A stretch of DNA of 64,000 nt, taken from Blasia pusilla (Eukaryota; Marchantiophyta; Marchantiopsida; Blasiales). The stretch covers positions 17,174,001 to 17,238,000 of the forward strand of contig CM114272.1 in NCBI GenBank assembly GCA_050084515.1. The letters are read 5' to 3'. The notes beneath the pieces are model-generated. The model was not told where the DNA came from and ran no database searches. It saw only the letters and a list, made by a program, of their open reading frames with translations. Below, piece after piece: positions 47,601 to 58,974 of this stretch (positions are counted from its first letter, which is position 1; each line of letters begins with the position of its first letter). The position numbers and the translations under genes are program-made.

Positions 47601-48469
47601 CCTCCCGATCCGACCACTTGTTGCGATGTGAAGTTTTCCCATATTTTCTTTCGGCTATCTGCATTCGATTGAGAGCGATGTTATAGCAAATACTTTCAGC
47701 AACCTGTTCACAAATCAGAATCAACCATCTCGGTATGGTAGATTTTGAGATACCGTGGGCATGCTCGATCGCTTCACCAAGGGATGAAGGATCGGAACCA
47801 ATCACACAACCGAATTCACACGAGGCCTAGGTAGCGATCGCTACGTCTATCACGATTTAGTAGAAATCAAAGTTACATTGCTTGGATTGACTAGCAAGTC
47901 AAACTGTCTATGGTCTAGGTAAAATGCTCAACCAAGTGAATTAACTTCTGAAACAAAATACCGAACCCTTTCATTTATAGTCCTGTAGCAATTTCGAGAT
48001 CGTGTTCGTGAAAGTTCATTGGCATGACTGCACATGCCGACAGCAGCTGCGTCGAGAAACTCACGTTACAAAGCGTATCGATGCATGTTTCCAAAAGATG
48101 GCCAACGCATGAATTCCTGTCCGCGTAAAAAGTAAAGGAGAATTGACAAAGAAATCCAAAACCAAAAGAGATAAAAGATGAGAAAAAGGATGGGATAAAA
48201 TAGAATAAGAGATTGGAAGAACCAAGATAAAGGCACAACGAAACGGTTTAAAAAAACTGTACACATACTTGCAAGTTGTGTGTGAGTTGAGAAGAATCAC
48301 TTCCCTAACTCTTAATCCTTCTACCCATCGCAATTGACCGCGACGATTAAAAGCCATCACGGTGCTTGCAATTCACATACTCGGCTTCCACTAGACTTGC
48401 TTCCGCATCTTAAGGACCCACTTGTGACGAAAGACCACCAGAAGGACGATGAGTCAATAGATAGCACTG

Positions 48470-48502
48470 AATAGTCAATCGCTGATTCAGCGATTGACTA
48501 TT
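48470..48502. repeat. Near-perfect palindrome, 16-bp arms
   Basis: Arms aatagtcaatcgctga (48470-48485) and tcagcgattgactatt (48487-48502) around a single T. Confidence 0.95.
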
Positions 48503-48760
48503 GAGATGTTCTTTTACTTGATAGTATTCTAGAAGGTTCATTTGAGCACCCACGCAGTCGCATCTTTCGATCTAATTTTCAAACCTACACTCACGAGTAG
48601 TGTAGGATACCTACTCTACCTGGCCCTCGCACCCCCGAGTTTATGTTCACAAGTCAAACCTACGGTCCACAATCTCACAAGTGTACTTATAGATAAGACA
48701 AGAGACCTCCTTTTCGTAACGTAGGTCAGTCTATGAAGTCGAAGCTGGATAGCCTGGATC

Positions 48761-49357
48761 ATGAAATTCTATACGGACCGGGTCTCTAAGTTGAATTCAA
48801 GCTGTGCGAATCTGTCCAAGGCCACCCAGGTCAGGCTACGGCTGTCATCGGGCTATGTAGCCCATGGATTACCAGGCCTGAAAGGCTATCTGCTGCTGGC
48901 GCGTACACAGATGGAGTCACGAGAAGTTCGCCCGATTCTCGTCGAACTATCTTCGGGTTCTGATGGTCGTCGCTTGGCACTGGGCGGTTCATTTCTTGAT
49001 CATTCTCTACACGACTTCTCACTGGTCTCGTCTGTGGTTAAATTCCAGAATCAGCCAAGTCCACTAGTAAATATGAACATGAAGGAAATGCCATTTCAAA
49101 TTGAACGAGTGTTATTTTTCGACCTAAGGCTCCCTGGCCTCACTCGTGCTATGTGTATTTGGGGTATCTTTGTGACCTCTAGACATCTTCAGACGCGTTT
49201 CGAGTATCTACATGTTTGCCTCCAGATTCGGATGTCCCGTGGACGAGACGCCATACAAAGAAAACCCATTTTTCGATCAATTGTAAACGAAACGGATATT
49301 TCTGATTTTAACCGGCTTCGATTACTGGTAACCCCGGATCTCTACGTTTACTGGTGA
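48761..49357 (+). CDS. Hypothetical ORF, 198 codons
   Basis: Longest open frame in the gene-poor 44611-51086 stretch, ATG at 48761 to TGA at 49357. Ser- and Leu-rich, with no domain, signal peptide or membrane segment I can identify. No neighbouring gene supports it. It may be chance. Confidence 0.2.
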   Translation: MKFYTDRVSKLNSSCANLSKATQVRLRLSSGYVAHGLPGLKGYLLLARTQMESREVRPILVELSSGSDGRRLALGGSFLDHSLHDFSLVSSVVKFQNQPSPLVNMNMKEMPFQIERVLFFDLRLPGLTRAMCIWGIFVTSRHLQTRFEYLHVCLQIRMSRGRDAIQRKPIFRSIVNETDISDFNRLRLLVTPDLYVYW

Positions 49358-51091
49358 CCCCGGTAATACGTGACGAAGGGACGAGGTGATCTGGATTCAC
49401 GGCCTAATAGATGTTCATGTCAAATAGCCACATGGAAATCAATGAGCTATAGCATTCATGTATCTGTCATCAGACAATGTCAAACCGTCTTGGTGTTCTT
49501 CCACAATTCTCCTCGGGGCCGGTTTTGGCCTGGGGTTTTTTTTTCGCTTTCCATGCCCCCCATTTGTATCCTGATGGGTTTCCATCCTATTTTCTATTTA
49601 TATATATATTATTATACTTCCATGATTAATTCTCATGATTCACATCAATATTGGGGGACAACTTAGGCTAGGGTTTAAGTTAGCCGGAATAATTAAAAAA
49701 AAATCTCATTCAGTTTGTCAATCCGTCTTAAAAAGCATTTGTTATCAGCAGAGGTGGGATCCCTCCTCTCCACACGTTTTGGCTCCGTGTGGTGATGACA
49801 CGTGTAATATAAGAATTAATTTTACATATAAGTGCATGCCAGATTGAAGAAAAATTCAAAAGTTATTGTTCGGTTTGGTACATAGTTATTGTTCGGTTCG
49901 GCAATGTGCAGGCTCTCACTAAAAAATTAGTGTGGCGGCCCCAAAAGTGGGGTGGATATCATGATAAGAAAATGTAATTACACACATTACATAAGTGCAC
50001 ATATATAGAAAACACACCTACCATATGAAAACAAAATTTAATATATTAAGGGCGTTATAACCACACTTTTTAACATAGTAATCTTCAATACAAACAAACC
50101 TAGGGAGAATATAAACTAGAGGAGAATGGGGAGACTTTAGGAAAAAAAATTCAAAACCCAACTTTGTGGTCGTAGGCATGGAGGAGAATGTAAATTGGCA
50201 TGGTAGGCATGGAAAGTATAGTAGTCTTCAACTAGAGAGATACTTTGTAGATATGGAGATTATAATACAAACCCAATACTACGGACTTTTGGGAGCGTTG
50301 CAATACAACCTAAAATGGAATTTGGATCAATAGGTGACTAAATGTCATTGTGACATATTGAAAGATGTGAACATCCTAACATGGTACATAAACATAAAGT
50401 ACAACATACAAAGGAGATGCTAGAATACAAAGGTCATCAGTACAAACTTATATAATGATAGGCATGGAACATTAAAACAGAGGCTCTATTGAAAACTAAG
50501 GCTAGAATGTGCGCATTTGATAAACTATTGGCGAAGCGACAAAGAAGTAAAGTATCACCATAAACGGGTAGCACCACACAGTCCAACATTACACGAAAGA
50601 GCGTATACTAAACAGAGGATTTATACATAAAGGCTAACGGCAGCTACATCAAAACACTTCAATACAAACTCACGAAGTGAGTGCTGGTAAGTGAGCGTAT
50701 ACCCTAACCCTAGAGACTTTTCTTGTAAGTCATTGGTCCACGTCACTCTAGGTAGACGCCCCAGCATCCTGGTGCCTCTACAAAAAAATATGTAGTTTTG
50801 CACAAACCTCATGCGGAACCGCAAATTAAGGCCTTTAAGGTGGGGCAGTAACTACCTGGACCCTAACTTTCAATTACGTGCGCCAGAGAGGTAGATTATA
50901 AGTTGCATGGACTTTGTTGAGTTACTAAATTGCAATGCATGCTTGCTAGCCGGGTGTTTTGATTTTGATTTCATGCTCTCTACTAAAATAGGCATAAGAC
51001 ATGTCTTTCATGCTCTACTTTTATTTTCTACTATCTCTTTGGCGTATTAGGTGCTCTGATACTGTTCTATTGAAAGTTGACGCACGGTGTT

Positions 51092-52297
51092 TGTCATACG
51101 CTTACTCTCCTCGAACGTCAATCTTAGTGTTGCAAAAGCGTACGTTCAGTAAGACACGCTCTCATGTTAGTTTGGCTTGAGTCAAGCGGCCTTCCAACTC
51201 ACCGAGTCCTCGCCGCTACCTTGGGTTTTCCCCAAGCGCCCGGTTACTCCCACGACCCCAAGTTCTCGCTCACCAAGGATTAGCTCTCATACCACATGTC
51301 GTGCGCCGACTCTCCTCGAACGTCAATCTTAGTGTTGCGGAAGCGTACGTTCAGTAGGACACGCTCTCATCGCCAACCGATACCCAAACGCAGTCACATT
51401 AGTTTGGCTTGAGTCAAGCGGCCTTCCAACTCATTGAGTCCTCGACTCGGCACCTCATCAAGCTCAACCTTCCCTCCTTCCTAAGTTCCCAACATGGGCA
51501 AGTCTTCCGAGACTTGGGACAGACTTTCTCGTTAGTCCAAGCACCTAAAACGGTGTTCGCGCCCCTAGCGGTCCCAACTCTCCAACAGACCTCGCATGAG
51601 ACCCCAACCGAGACTCAACAATATGAGTCGCAAGTTGGAATCCAGTAGGGACCTCCCCAATCCATTCTATTGGCCTTGGTTTGAGTTTCGAATCCCAACG
51701 CCAAACTCTCGATCCGTTCCCTGTCCTTGAGTCGCCCCGCGGCGCCCAAAGTAGGGTAGTCCCAAGCACCCTTAGAGATCTTCCCCCTTACTAATTCTTT
51801 TGGGGATTCCTCGGGTCCACCTACCTTTGGGAAGGAGCTCTCGGGCCTCTCTTTTTGGCCCTCAACCCGACTCCCCGTCCAGTTGGTTTTGGCCCATATC
51901 TTAGCTTTGGCTTAAGCATTTGCCAAGATCTTTAATGCATTGGAACTGGCCCCGCATAAAATTTCCAACTCTACCATATTTTCCCAAAACAAATCTTGGT
52001 ACTAAAAGTTATGGTCAAATTTACAGTCAAAAACTCGAAACGCTAGCCGCCTCCCAAGTCAAGTTCTCACCTCTGGGCCACGTCTCCTTCCGAGACTCGA
52101 CTTCACTTAAGTCAGGGTTCTGTGTTTGGTTCCGGTTTCTTAGTTGCGGCCATACTGCATGAAACATTGGAAATGATTGCCGCGCTTGCATCTCACACTT
52201 GTGTTTCTCTAACTCCAAAGTGCAAAACATCCTAGCGTGAGCTCGCTAGATTTTGGATGTTCCGCTTGGCGCTCGTTTGGTTATGAGGGTTGCGACA
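51092..52297 (-). mobile_element. Internally deleted gypsy (second family) with target-site duplication
   Basis: A complete LTR at 51297-52297 (ends tgtcgtg...gcgaca), a mutated primer site gctctcatacca near 51283, about 70 bases of 5' leader, then a direct jump near 51210 into the last ~118 bases of another LTR (51092-51210). Almost all internal sequence is gone, apparently by recombination within gagtcctcg. The 5-bp sequence GTGTT flanks it on both sides (51087-51091 and 52298-52302), showing it inserted as one unit or was deleted after insertion. Confidence 0.85.
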
Positions 52298-52302
52298 GTG
52301 TT

Positions 52303-52910
52303 TGGGAGATGCCTCCTCCTCCTTTCAACTTACTCCCACATTGCCCTTCTCCAACTACTTCTTGTCAAATGGCATACATTACATTAGAGGCTGCTCTGAC
52401 AACTCCTTAATAAAGGAGCATCACGCTTCCTCCCAATTTTCCTAGTTGCAGATCACCCAGAAAAATCCCTTTATATGTGTACACCTCAACAAAACAAGTG
52501 ATCAAAGCAAAAGAAACACAAATGGCAACCAGAAGAATAGCAATGAAGAGCACATATGGAAAGGGGAAGAGCATTCCAAAGCATGAAGCTTCATCAAAAA
52601 AATATTGCAGCGTCAAGCCGACAAAAGCATCACCTTTGGAGAGCACCAAATGGTCTCCACTTTTGAAAGAAAGTGTATTAGATTTGGCAACTATGAGAAG
52701 TCTAAGGTAGAGATGAGTCTTGCTTGGGTCATAAGGCTGAGCCTTTCAAAGGGTCTCGACTTTGGCGATGCAAGAAGGGATTCCATCCCTTTCTTCGAAA
52801 ATTCCAAAAGCATCCAATAAAGGATATTTTCCAAAGCGCACTATGGCATTGGAAGTACCAAATGATGAAATTCAGGGGTCCTCGTAGTATCAATTGAAGA
52901 GGCCTCTCTT
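52303..52910. other. No gene recognised
   Basis: Short unsupported frames only; flank between two gypsy insertions. Confidence 0.4.
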
Positions 52911-53486
52911 GCGAATCCACATCGTCATACAACATACATCGTTGACATATCATACTCACATACATATATAACATAGACGAGAGGATACACAAACACAAGT
53001 GTACCACAATTGGAAATCCGTGAAAGACCTACTGTCATAAAACACGTAAAGAATCACATACAATCGAGCCAAACCCACTCCACGATGGGAGAATCCAGGT
53101 CGAAGCTTGTGGGAACCATCATAGCCAAGAGCTCTACTTACTACCAAGGCTAACTCCCAACGCACCAGGCTCAACTCAAAGAACTAACTGTTCTTTGAGT
53201 ACACTCCACACTATACCCTCCAACCTAAGGGCGGGCCCTACTAGAAAAGTCACCCTCGACGGAGTAACCCCCAACCATATGTATGAAATTGCATCCCTAC
53301 CTAGGCACTACGGCCCTACATAAGGTATGGCCTCTACTAGCACACTATACTCTACGACACAATTCGTATGGTCATGACAATTATCGAGCAAATCCACATC
53401 GTCATACAACGTACATCGCTGACATACCATACTCACATACATACATAACATAGACGAGAGCATACACAAACATAAGTGTACCACAA
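52911..53486 (-). repeat. 3' LTR of methyltransferase gypsy, flanked by 99-bp direct repeats
   Basis: A 99-bp unit (52911-53009), the LTR body (53011-53379, matching 9961-10323) and the same 99-bp unit (53388-53486). A minus-strand polypurine tract (complement of ctcgcccccctaag, 53487-53500) abuts the right unit. The same unit-body-unit layout occurs at 10568-11239 in the diverged copy. Because an LTR should start right after the polypurine tract, the true LTR may be unit plus body. Confidence 0.7.
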
Positions 53487-53507
53487 CTCGCCCCCCTAAG
53501 TGGCGGG

Positions 53508-53834
53508 TGTGGAAAACTGCTAAACAAGCGTAATTGGTGGAAAACGGCTTTTACACACACACACCACCATGGATAACGAAATTTGCAATGAGAGAATGAG
53601 TGGAGGCTGGTCCTCTTCTGAATTATATAGGGTATGTACAAGCAACCTTAACCCTATCCTTAACCCTAACCCTATCCTTAACCATAGTCTCGAGTTAACC
53701 TAACTGTGGTTAACTAATCCTACTTAAGATAATCATGCTTAATTGACTAACCAAGATTAAGCTTCCCTACTTCGTGTGAGTGCCAAATGTAGCAGTTCGG
53801 GTGTCTCATGAGCTTGACTGTAACTCAATCTTCA
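53508..53834 (-). repeat. copia 3' LTR
   Basis: 327 bp matching 58502-58813, with TATA-like box (complement of attatata, 53622-53629). It contains extra ccctatccttaaccctaa repeats that resemble but are not telomeric DNA. Confidence 0.92.
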
Positions 53835-55768
53835 ATACTCCCCCTCAAGCTCATATCGATATCTCTAACGCCTAAATCGTTTCTAAACATCTCAAACTTA
53901 TCTCTAGAGAATGCCTTTGTAAAGATGTCAGCAATTTGTTGATCTGTACCTACATACACAAGATCAATTTCTCCTGGAAGCACTTTCTCTTTGATAAAAT
54001 GATAGTGCACCTCAACATGCTTTATACGAGCATGAAACACAAGGTTATTAGCAAGCTTGATGCTACTAATATTGTCAGCATATATTACACTAGGTCCTAA
54101 GTTACTAACACCAATCTCAACAAGTAATCGATAAAGCCACACCACCTCATATGCTGCATTGGTTGCTCCTCTGTACTCAGCTTCTGTTGAAGATAAAGCA
54201 ACTGTAGGTTGCTTCTTTGAAGCCCAACTTATAACTGCGCTTCCCAAAGTAAATGAATAACCAGATATGGAGTGTCGATCAGACACGCTCCTTGCCCAAT
54301 CAGCATCTGTGAATCCCTATAATTGAAAACTCGAAGAAGGTTCAAATTGAAGCCCGAATTGAATAGAGAATTTCACATACCGCATAATCCTCCTCACAGC
54401 ATCAAGGTGAGGTTTTCGAGGTGCTTGCATAAACAGGCTCACTAGGCCAACAACATATCTCAAATCTGGTCTGGTTATAGTTAGATAGATCAAACTTCCA
54501 ACCATGCGCCTGTACATATTAGAATCTGCAAGCAACTCTCCTTCATCCACTCTTAGCTTCACGGTCTGGTCCAACGATGTAGAGATTGGCTTACAAGCCG
54601 TCATACCATATTTTGAAAGCATATGAAGAGCATATTGTCCTTGTAGTAACCACATGCTCTCTCCAACCTTGATAAACTCAATACCAAGGAAGTACTTGAG
54701 TTCTCCCAAGTCCTTCATATCAAATTCTGCTTGTAACTTAAGCTTGACTTGTTGTACCATTTCTTTAGTACTCCCAGTAATCAAGAGATCGTCAACATAC
54801 AACACAATGAGAAGTGTATGATCTTGTCCTCTCAAGACATATAACGAAGAGTCAGAATCACATACCCTAAAACCCAACTCTTGTAGGACATATATAATCT
54901 TGCCATACCAAGCTCTTGGAGCTTGTTTGAGCCTGTATAGAGCTTTCTCTAACCTGCATATGCGAAATGGAAACTAAGGATGCTCATATCCAGATGGTTG
55001 AGTCATATAAACCTCCTCGTATAGATCTCCATTCAAGAAGGCATTCTTGACTTCCATGTGATGTAATCTCCACTTCTTACTTACTGAAGCGGCAACCACT
55101 GTTCTCGTAGTCGCCATCTTTGCAACATGGCTAAATGTTTCCTCATAATCGATACCATATTATTGTGCATAGCCCTTAGTCACCAATCTTGCTTTGTATC
55201 TGTTAATTGTACCATCTTGATTGCGCTTGATTTTGTAAACCCATTTGCAACCAATAGCTTCCTTACCGGAAGGTATATCAACCAGCTCCCATGTTTGTTG
55301 ATGTCTTAATGCAGCAAGCTCTTCCTCCATAGCTTCAATCCATTCGGCTTTACTTGCAGCTTCTTAAAAATAACTCGGCTCCTGCTCTTTAAGGGTAGTC
55401 ATCATATATGCATGATGTGTCACAAGGAAACCTTCATTTATGAATCTATGAATTGTATGTGTAACTCTACTTGATCTATGAAGTTGTTGTTCAAAGGTAG
55501 ATGCCTCTGACACCTGACTCGAGCTCTGACTAGTGTTAACAGATTGAATATGTACTCTTCCCGTCCATGGACTCATAGATTTAACGGATGAATCAAGGAC
55601 CTCTCCTAATCTTGCACTAGTACTTGGGGAAGTTGAAGACACTATTTGTTGGTTTATAGTCATATTCTCCTCCTCAACAGACAAGTTTAGAGGTGGAATA
55701 GGCTCAGATGGAGCATACCATGACTTTAGCTCATCAAAGACATCATCTCGACTAATAATAAGCTGCAT
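53825..55768 (-). pseudogene. copia reverse transcriptase and RNase H
   Basis: 55364-55768 is the Ser-rich linker after integrase. Across stops near 55364, 55160 and 54976 the RT begins (EAMEEELAALRHQQTW, GCKWVYKIKRNQDG), then 54317-54877 holds YVDDLLITG with the catalytic aspartates at 54788-54793 and KYFLGIEF. After a TAG near 54317 the frame 53825-54286 is copia RNase H (SWASKKQPTVALSSTEAEY, YADNISSIKLANN, HIEVHYHFI-like, ADIFTKAF). Catalytic residues look intact; four stops make it inactive. At least two of these stops are CAA or CAG codons changed by C to T. Confidence 0.92.
53836..53848 (-). other. copia polypurine tract
   Basis: The minus strand reads TTGAGGGGGAGTA next to the 3' LTR; it primes plus-strand DNA synthesis. 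Confidence 0.85.
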
Positions 55769-55895
55769 AGAGGATGGAATGTAGCACTTATATCCCTTAG
55801 TTCCATTAGCATAGCCAATGAAGATACATCTTTCAAACTTGGGGTCTGACGTCTCTCAGAAGGAACATGAGCATAAGAGATACACCCAAATACTT

Positions 55896-56648
55896 TCAAG
55901 AAGGAAAAATCAGGTTTACTTCGAATAGAGTTTTATTATGAACTCTTGCTGATGGAATTCGGTTGATTAAGAAGAGTGCACATGCTACAGCCTCTGCCCA
56001 ATACACCTTAGGCATGTTCTTCTCATTCAGCATAGCTCGTGCCGCTTCAGTAATATGTCGATTTTTCCTCTCAGCCACTCCATTTTTTTGTGGAATGTAA
56101 TGGCAAGTCACTTGACATTGGATGCCATTCTGACGTAAATAGTTATCAAACTTTGTTGAAAGATACCGTCCTCCTCCATCACAAGGCAATTTCAGAATGT
56201 GTTGTCTAGTCTTCTTCTCTACTATAACTCTGAATGTTTGGAACATTGAGAATACCTTTGACTTGGCTTTCAAAAAGTATACCCATATATACCTAAAGAA
56301 GTCATCAATAAATGAAATAAAGTAGTGGCAACCACTAAGGCTATGTTGTGATGCTCTCCACACATCACTGTGGATCAACTCCAATATCTTAGATGCTCTT
56401 CTACCTTGCTTTGGAAAAAAAAATCTAGCTTGTTTTCCAAAATGGCAAGCAGGACATACCTCTAACGTAGTAGGATTCGCTAATTTAGGGAGTCCTATTA
56501 CTATATTAGATGATAAAAGACTCTGTAATCTTTGAAGATTCATATTTCCAATTCTTTTATGCCACACATTTAGATCTGTGACTTGTTGGCCGGTTTGACC
56601 ATACATTGGTGTTTGAATCTCTGGCATAGAAACATCTAATTTGAACAT
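55896..56648 (-). CDS. copia integrase
   Basis: Open frame of 250 residues. The GAG-pre-integrase zinc region comes first (WHKRIGNMNLQRL, CPACHFGKQ, forming HHCC with His upstream), then the DDE core: Asp in IHSDVW, Asp in LPCDGGGRYLS, Glu in KNGVAERKNRHI. The frame ends at 55896 within the segment before the RT linker. It joins element DNA into the genome. All three catalytic residues are present. The Met start is internal to the original polyprotein, since a stop at 56664 separates it from protease. Confidence 0.92.
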   Translation of the reverse strand: MFKLDVSMPEIQTPMYGQTGQQVTDLNVWHKRIGNMNLQRLQSLLSSNIVIGLPKLANPTTLEVCPACHFGKQARFFFPKQGRRASKILELIHSDVWRASQHSLSGCHYFISFIDDFFRYIWVYFLKAKSKVFSMFQTFRVIVEKKTRQHILKLPCDGGGRYLSTKFDNYLRQNGIQCQVTCHYIPQKNGVAERKNRHITEAARAMLNEKNMPKVYWAEAVACALFLINRIPSARVHNKTLFEVNLIFPS

Positions 56649-56663
56649 TTTACCGTATCTAGT

Positions 56664-57611
56664 TCATTTGGCTATCGTAATCTGGTCATCCATTCTTTCA
56701 ATGAAATAACCATCTGCATTAAACTTCACTTGATAACCCTGTTCTACTATCTGGCCTACAGAGATCAGATTTCTTGCAATGATAGGAACATAGAGAACAT
56801 TTCCAAGAGCACAAAGACCATCTGATGCTATTGGAACTTTACCGGTATGCGTGATATGATATTGAGTGTCATCTCTTGTGAGCAAAATTGCAAGATCTTT
56901 CATCGGCTCCAAACTACCAAACCATTTTTCTTGTGAGGTCATATGATTTGATGCACCGGAGTCAATGTACCAATCTGCTGTCGAGTCTTTCTTGACCATT
57001 GCTCCCATATGATGAGTCATGACCAAGAGATGCTCCGTTTGTGAATGTTGATGTTCTTGGTACTGCTCTTGGTGTTGTTGCTCCACATAGTTTTGTTGTT
57101 GTAAGGCTCTTATTCTCATATCTGCCTTCTTATTGAAGCAAAACTTTGCATAGTGGCCTTTTATCCCATGGTAATTGCAAGATCCATGGACCCTATGCTG
57201 TTGACCTTGATCCCAACGGTTTCCACCATCACCACCATGTGATTGTGTTTGATACTGGTTCGTAGTTGATTGCGTGACACTATATTGAGTATCTCTTCCT
57301 CCATATGCTTGATATCCACCACGACCATATAAGTTTCTGCCATAATCCTTGCCTCTGTTTGATCCATAACCTGCAAATAGCGTACTCTCTTGCATACTAG
57401 ACGAGCTACCGCTACCTACTAGGCGCATCTCTTCATTGATCAACAGAGGAACTAACTCTTGAAAGGTTGGATACTTCTCTCCCACAGAGATAGAGGTCTC
57501 AAAGGACTTGTAATCCTTTGGAAGGCCTTGAAGAATGAATAAGATCAGATCATCATCTTCTTCTGTGACTCCAATGCTATTCAACTCATCAACAATATGT
57601 CTGATACTCAA
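56664..57611 (-). CDS. copia gag C-terminus and protease
   Basis: Open frame of 315 residues. First is the end of the gag capsid (UBN2-like, LQGLPKDYKSFETS), then a Gly/Tyr/Gln-rich stretch, then a zinc knuckle reading C-N-Y-H-x4-H-x4-C, in which the second Cys of the usual CCHC is His. Next is the protease with WYIDSGASNHMT (catalytic Asp), followed by the flap region. The knuckle substitution is the same in copy 1, so it may be a family trait. Gag upstream is separated by three stops. Confidence 0.9.
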   Translation of the reverse strand: MSIRHIVDELNSIGVTEEDDDLILFILQGLPKDYKSFETSISVGEKYPTFQELVPLLINEEMRLVGSGSSSSMQESTLFAGYGSNRGKDYGRNLYGRGGYQAYGGRDTQYSVTQSTTNQYQTQSHGGDGGNRWDQGQQHRVHGSCNYHGIKGHYAKFCFNKKADMRIRALQQQNYVEQQHQEQYQEHQHSQTEHLLVMTHHMGAMVKKDSTADWYIDSGASNHMTSQEKWFGSLEPMKDLAILLTRDDTQYHITHTGKVPIASDGLCALGNVLYVPIIARNLISVGQIVEQGYQVKFNADGYFIERMDDQITIAK

Positions 57612-57614
57612 AAT

Positions 57615-58004
57615 ATAATCATTGATGCTCTACGATCCTTTTCTCACTTTGCTCAATTGCTGTTTCAATTGAAGCTTTCTGGCCTTTGTAGATGTCTAGA
57701 ACAGCTTTTCCAATGCATCCTAGGTCTCCTTCGGAATATCAACATCTTGGATGTGACCTATTATTGGCGAACTGATCGTTATTAAAATGTAGTGGATTAC
57801 TTGCCAAGTGCGTTTGTTCCAAGCACAAACATTCAAGTCTGTTGAGTCACCTTCTGGCTTGGCCTCATCACCTGTGACAAGCTCCCATGGATCTTGACCC
57901 ATGAGAAATTTTTTCATGCAAAACTTCCAGAGATTGTAATTCTGCTTGTCTAGCTTCTCGCCTATGATTGCTGCTGAGGAATACTCCATGATAAACAATT
58001 TCAC
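57615..58004 (-). pseudogene. copia gag N-terminus
   Basis: Start ATG at 58004, MEYSSAAIIGEKLD, then NLWKFCMKKFLMGQDPWE, the typical copia gag opening, to a TAG at 57720 (probably W to stop after PKET). Two further stops occur before the next frame opens at 57611. It would form the capsid. Confidence 0.85.
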
Positions 58005-58489
58005 TTACAAAAAATATAATTTTACGCTTTCTACTATTCCAATTGAAGCATAGACCACTCCTACACAGAAATCAACGTGAAATTTTCCAAAATTGATCAA
58101 CTGTATGAAAGAACTAGTCGAAATTGGCTTGTAGAGAACAAACTCCACAACGTTTCTTCACTAATTGCACTTTCCTACATTGAAATTGCTGCTGCAGGAG
58201 CTCAGAGTGTTAGAATCAAGCAATTTTGGGTGCGTTGGAAAGCTCTCAACAAGCTCTACATGATATTTAAAACCAACCTTAGGCATTGATCTAGCCCAAG
58301 CGGACTTTGACCGCTGAATCGACCGGGAAAGCCCTAAAAAATGCCTCCAAAGTTTTATCACCCTCAAGCTCCACCTGAAATCTGCACTGAGCTCTGAATA
58401 AAATTTCCTTCTTCCAAAATAAAATTGTGCCTTCTCTTGCCTCTCTTCTCTCTTCAAACACCAAGAATTTCAAGTGATGTTCTCCTCCC

Positions 58490-58501
58490 GCTCTGATACC
58501 A
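58490..58501 (-). other. copia Met-tRNA primer-binding site
   Basis: gctctgatacca, complement of TGGTATCAGAGC, directly against the 5' LTR start at 58502. Confidence 0.95.
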
Positions 58502-58813
58502 TGTGGAAAATTGCCAAACAAGCATAATTGGTGGAAAACGGCTTTCACACACACACACCATATCATGGAGAACAAAATTTGCAATGAGAGAATGAGTGGA
58601 GGCTGGTCCTCGACTCAATTATATAGGGTATGTACAAGCAATCCTAACCCTACCCTTAACCATAGTCTCGAGTTAGCCTAACTATGATTAACTAACCCTA
58701 CTTAAGATAATCGTGCTTAACTAACTAACCAAGATTAAACTTCCCTACTTCGTATGAGAGCCAAATGTAGCAGTTTGGGTATCTCATGAGTTTGACTGTA
58801 ACTCAATCTTCCA
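58502..58813 (-). repeat. copia 5' LTR
   Basis: 312 bp, ends tgtggaaa...cttcca (TG/CA), with TATA-like box (complement of attatata, 58618-58625). Matches 53508-53834 and 1409-1713. Confidence 0.93.
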
Positions 58814-58974
58814 ATAGCGTTTAGGTCCCTCTAACTCCCAAATAGCCCTATACATCTACTACATGCTATACACCTTCGTGGGTGCACGAATCAGAAGGCC
58901 GGGTGCTAGGTTGCCCCATCGTTAGTCGCACATCTGTAATCCATATCATGCAAAGATCAAGTCATCTACCCCTC

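Larger units (their letters stand above)
44611..51086. other. 6.5 kb without recognisable genes
   Basis: No domain, RNA gene or repeat family I can name. Notable items are hairpins at 46403-46426 (ggtctccc arms) and 48470-48502, a 14-bp palindrome gtagcgatcgctac near 47831, and one 198-codon frame at 48761-49357. Probably old intergenic or unknown repeat DNA. Confidence 0.5.
53508..58813 (-). mobile_element. Full-length Ty1/copia retrotransposon
   Basis: 5.3-kb minus-strand element with 3' LTR 53508-53834, polypurine tract 53836-53848, pol and gag genes, Met-tRNA primer site 58490-58501 and 5' LTR 58502-58813. Domain order is gag, protease, integrase, RT, RNase H, the copia order. About eight in-frame stops, mostly CAG/CAA to TAG/TAA, and a few frameshifts break it. 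Confidence 0.93.

Noticed and set aside
52407-52649. Hydrophobic 80-codon minus-strand frame
   Set aside because: Could look like a membrane protein, but it lies between repeats, has no start context or homology I can name.
53640-53690. Telomere-like repeats (ccctaa, ccctatcctta)
   Set aside because: Only a few degenerate units, located inside the copia 3' LTR and partly shared with the 5' LTR, so they belong to the LTR.
53508-58813. Target-site duplication for the copia element
   Set aside because: Flanks gcggg and atagc do not match, so none is claimed.
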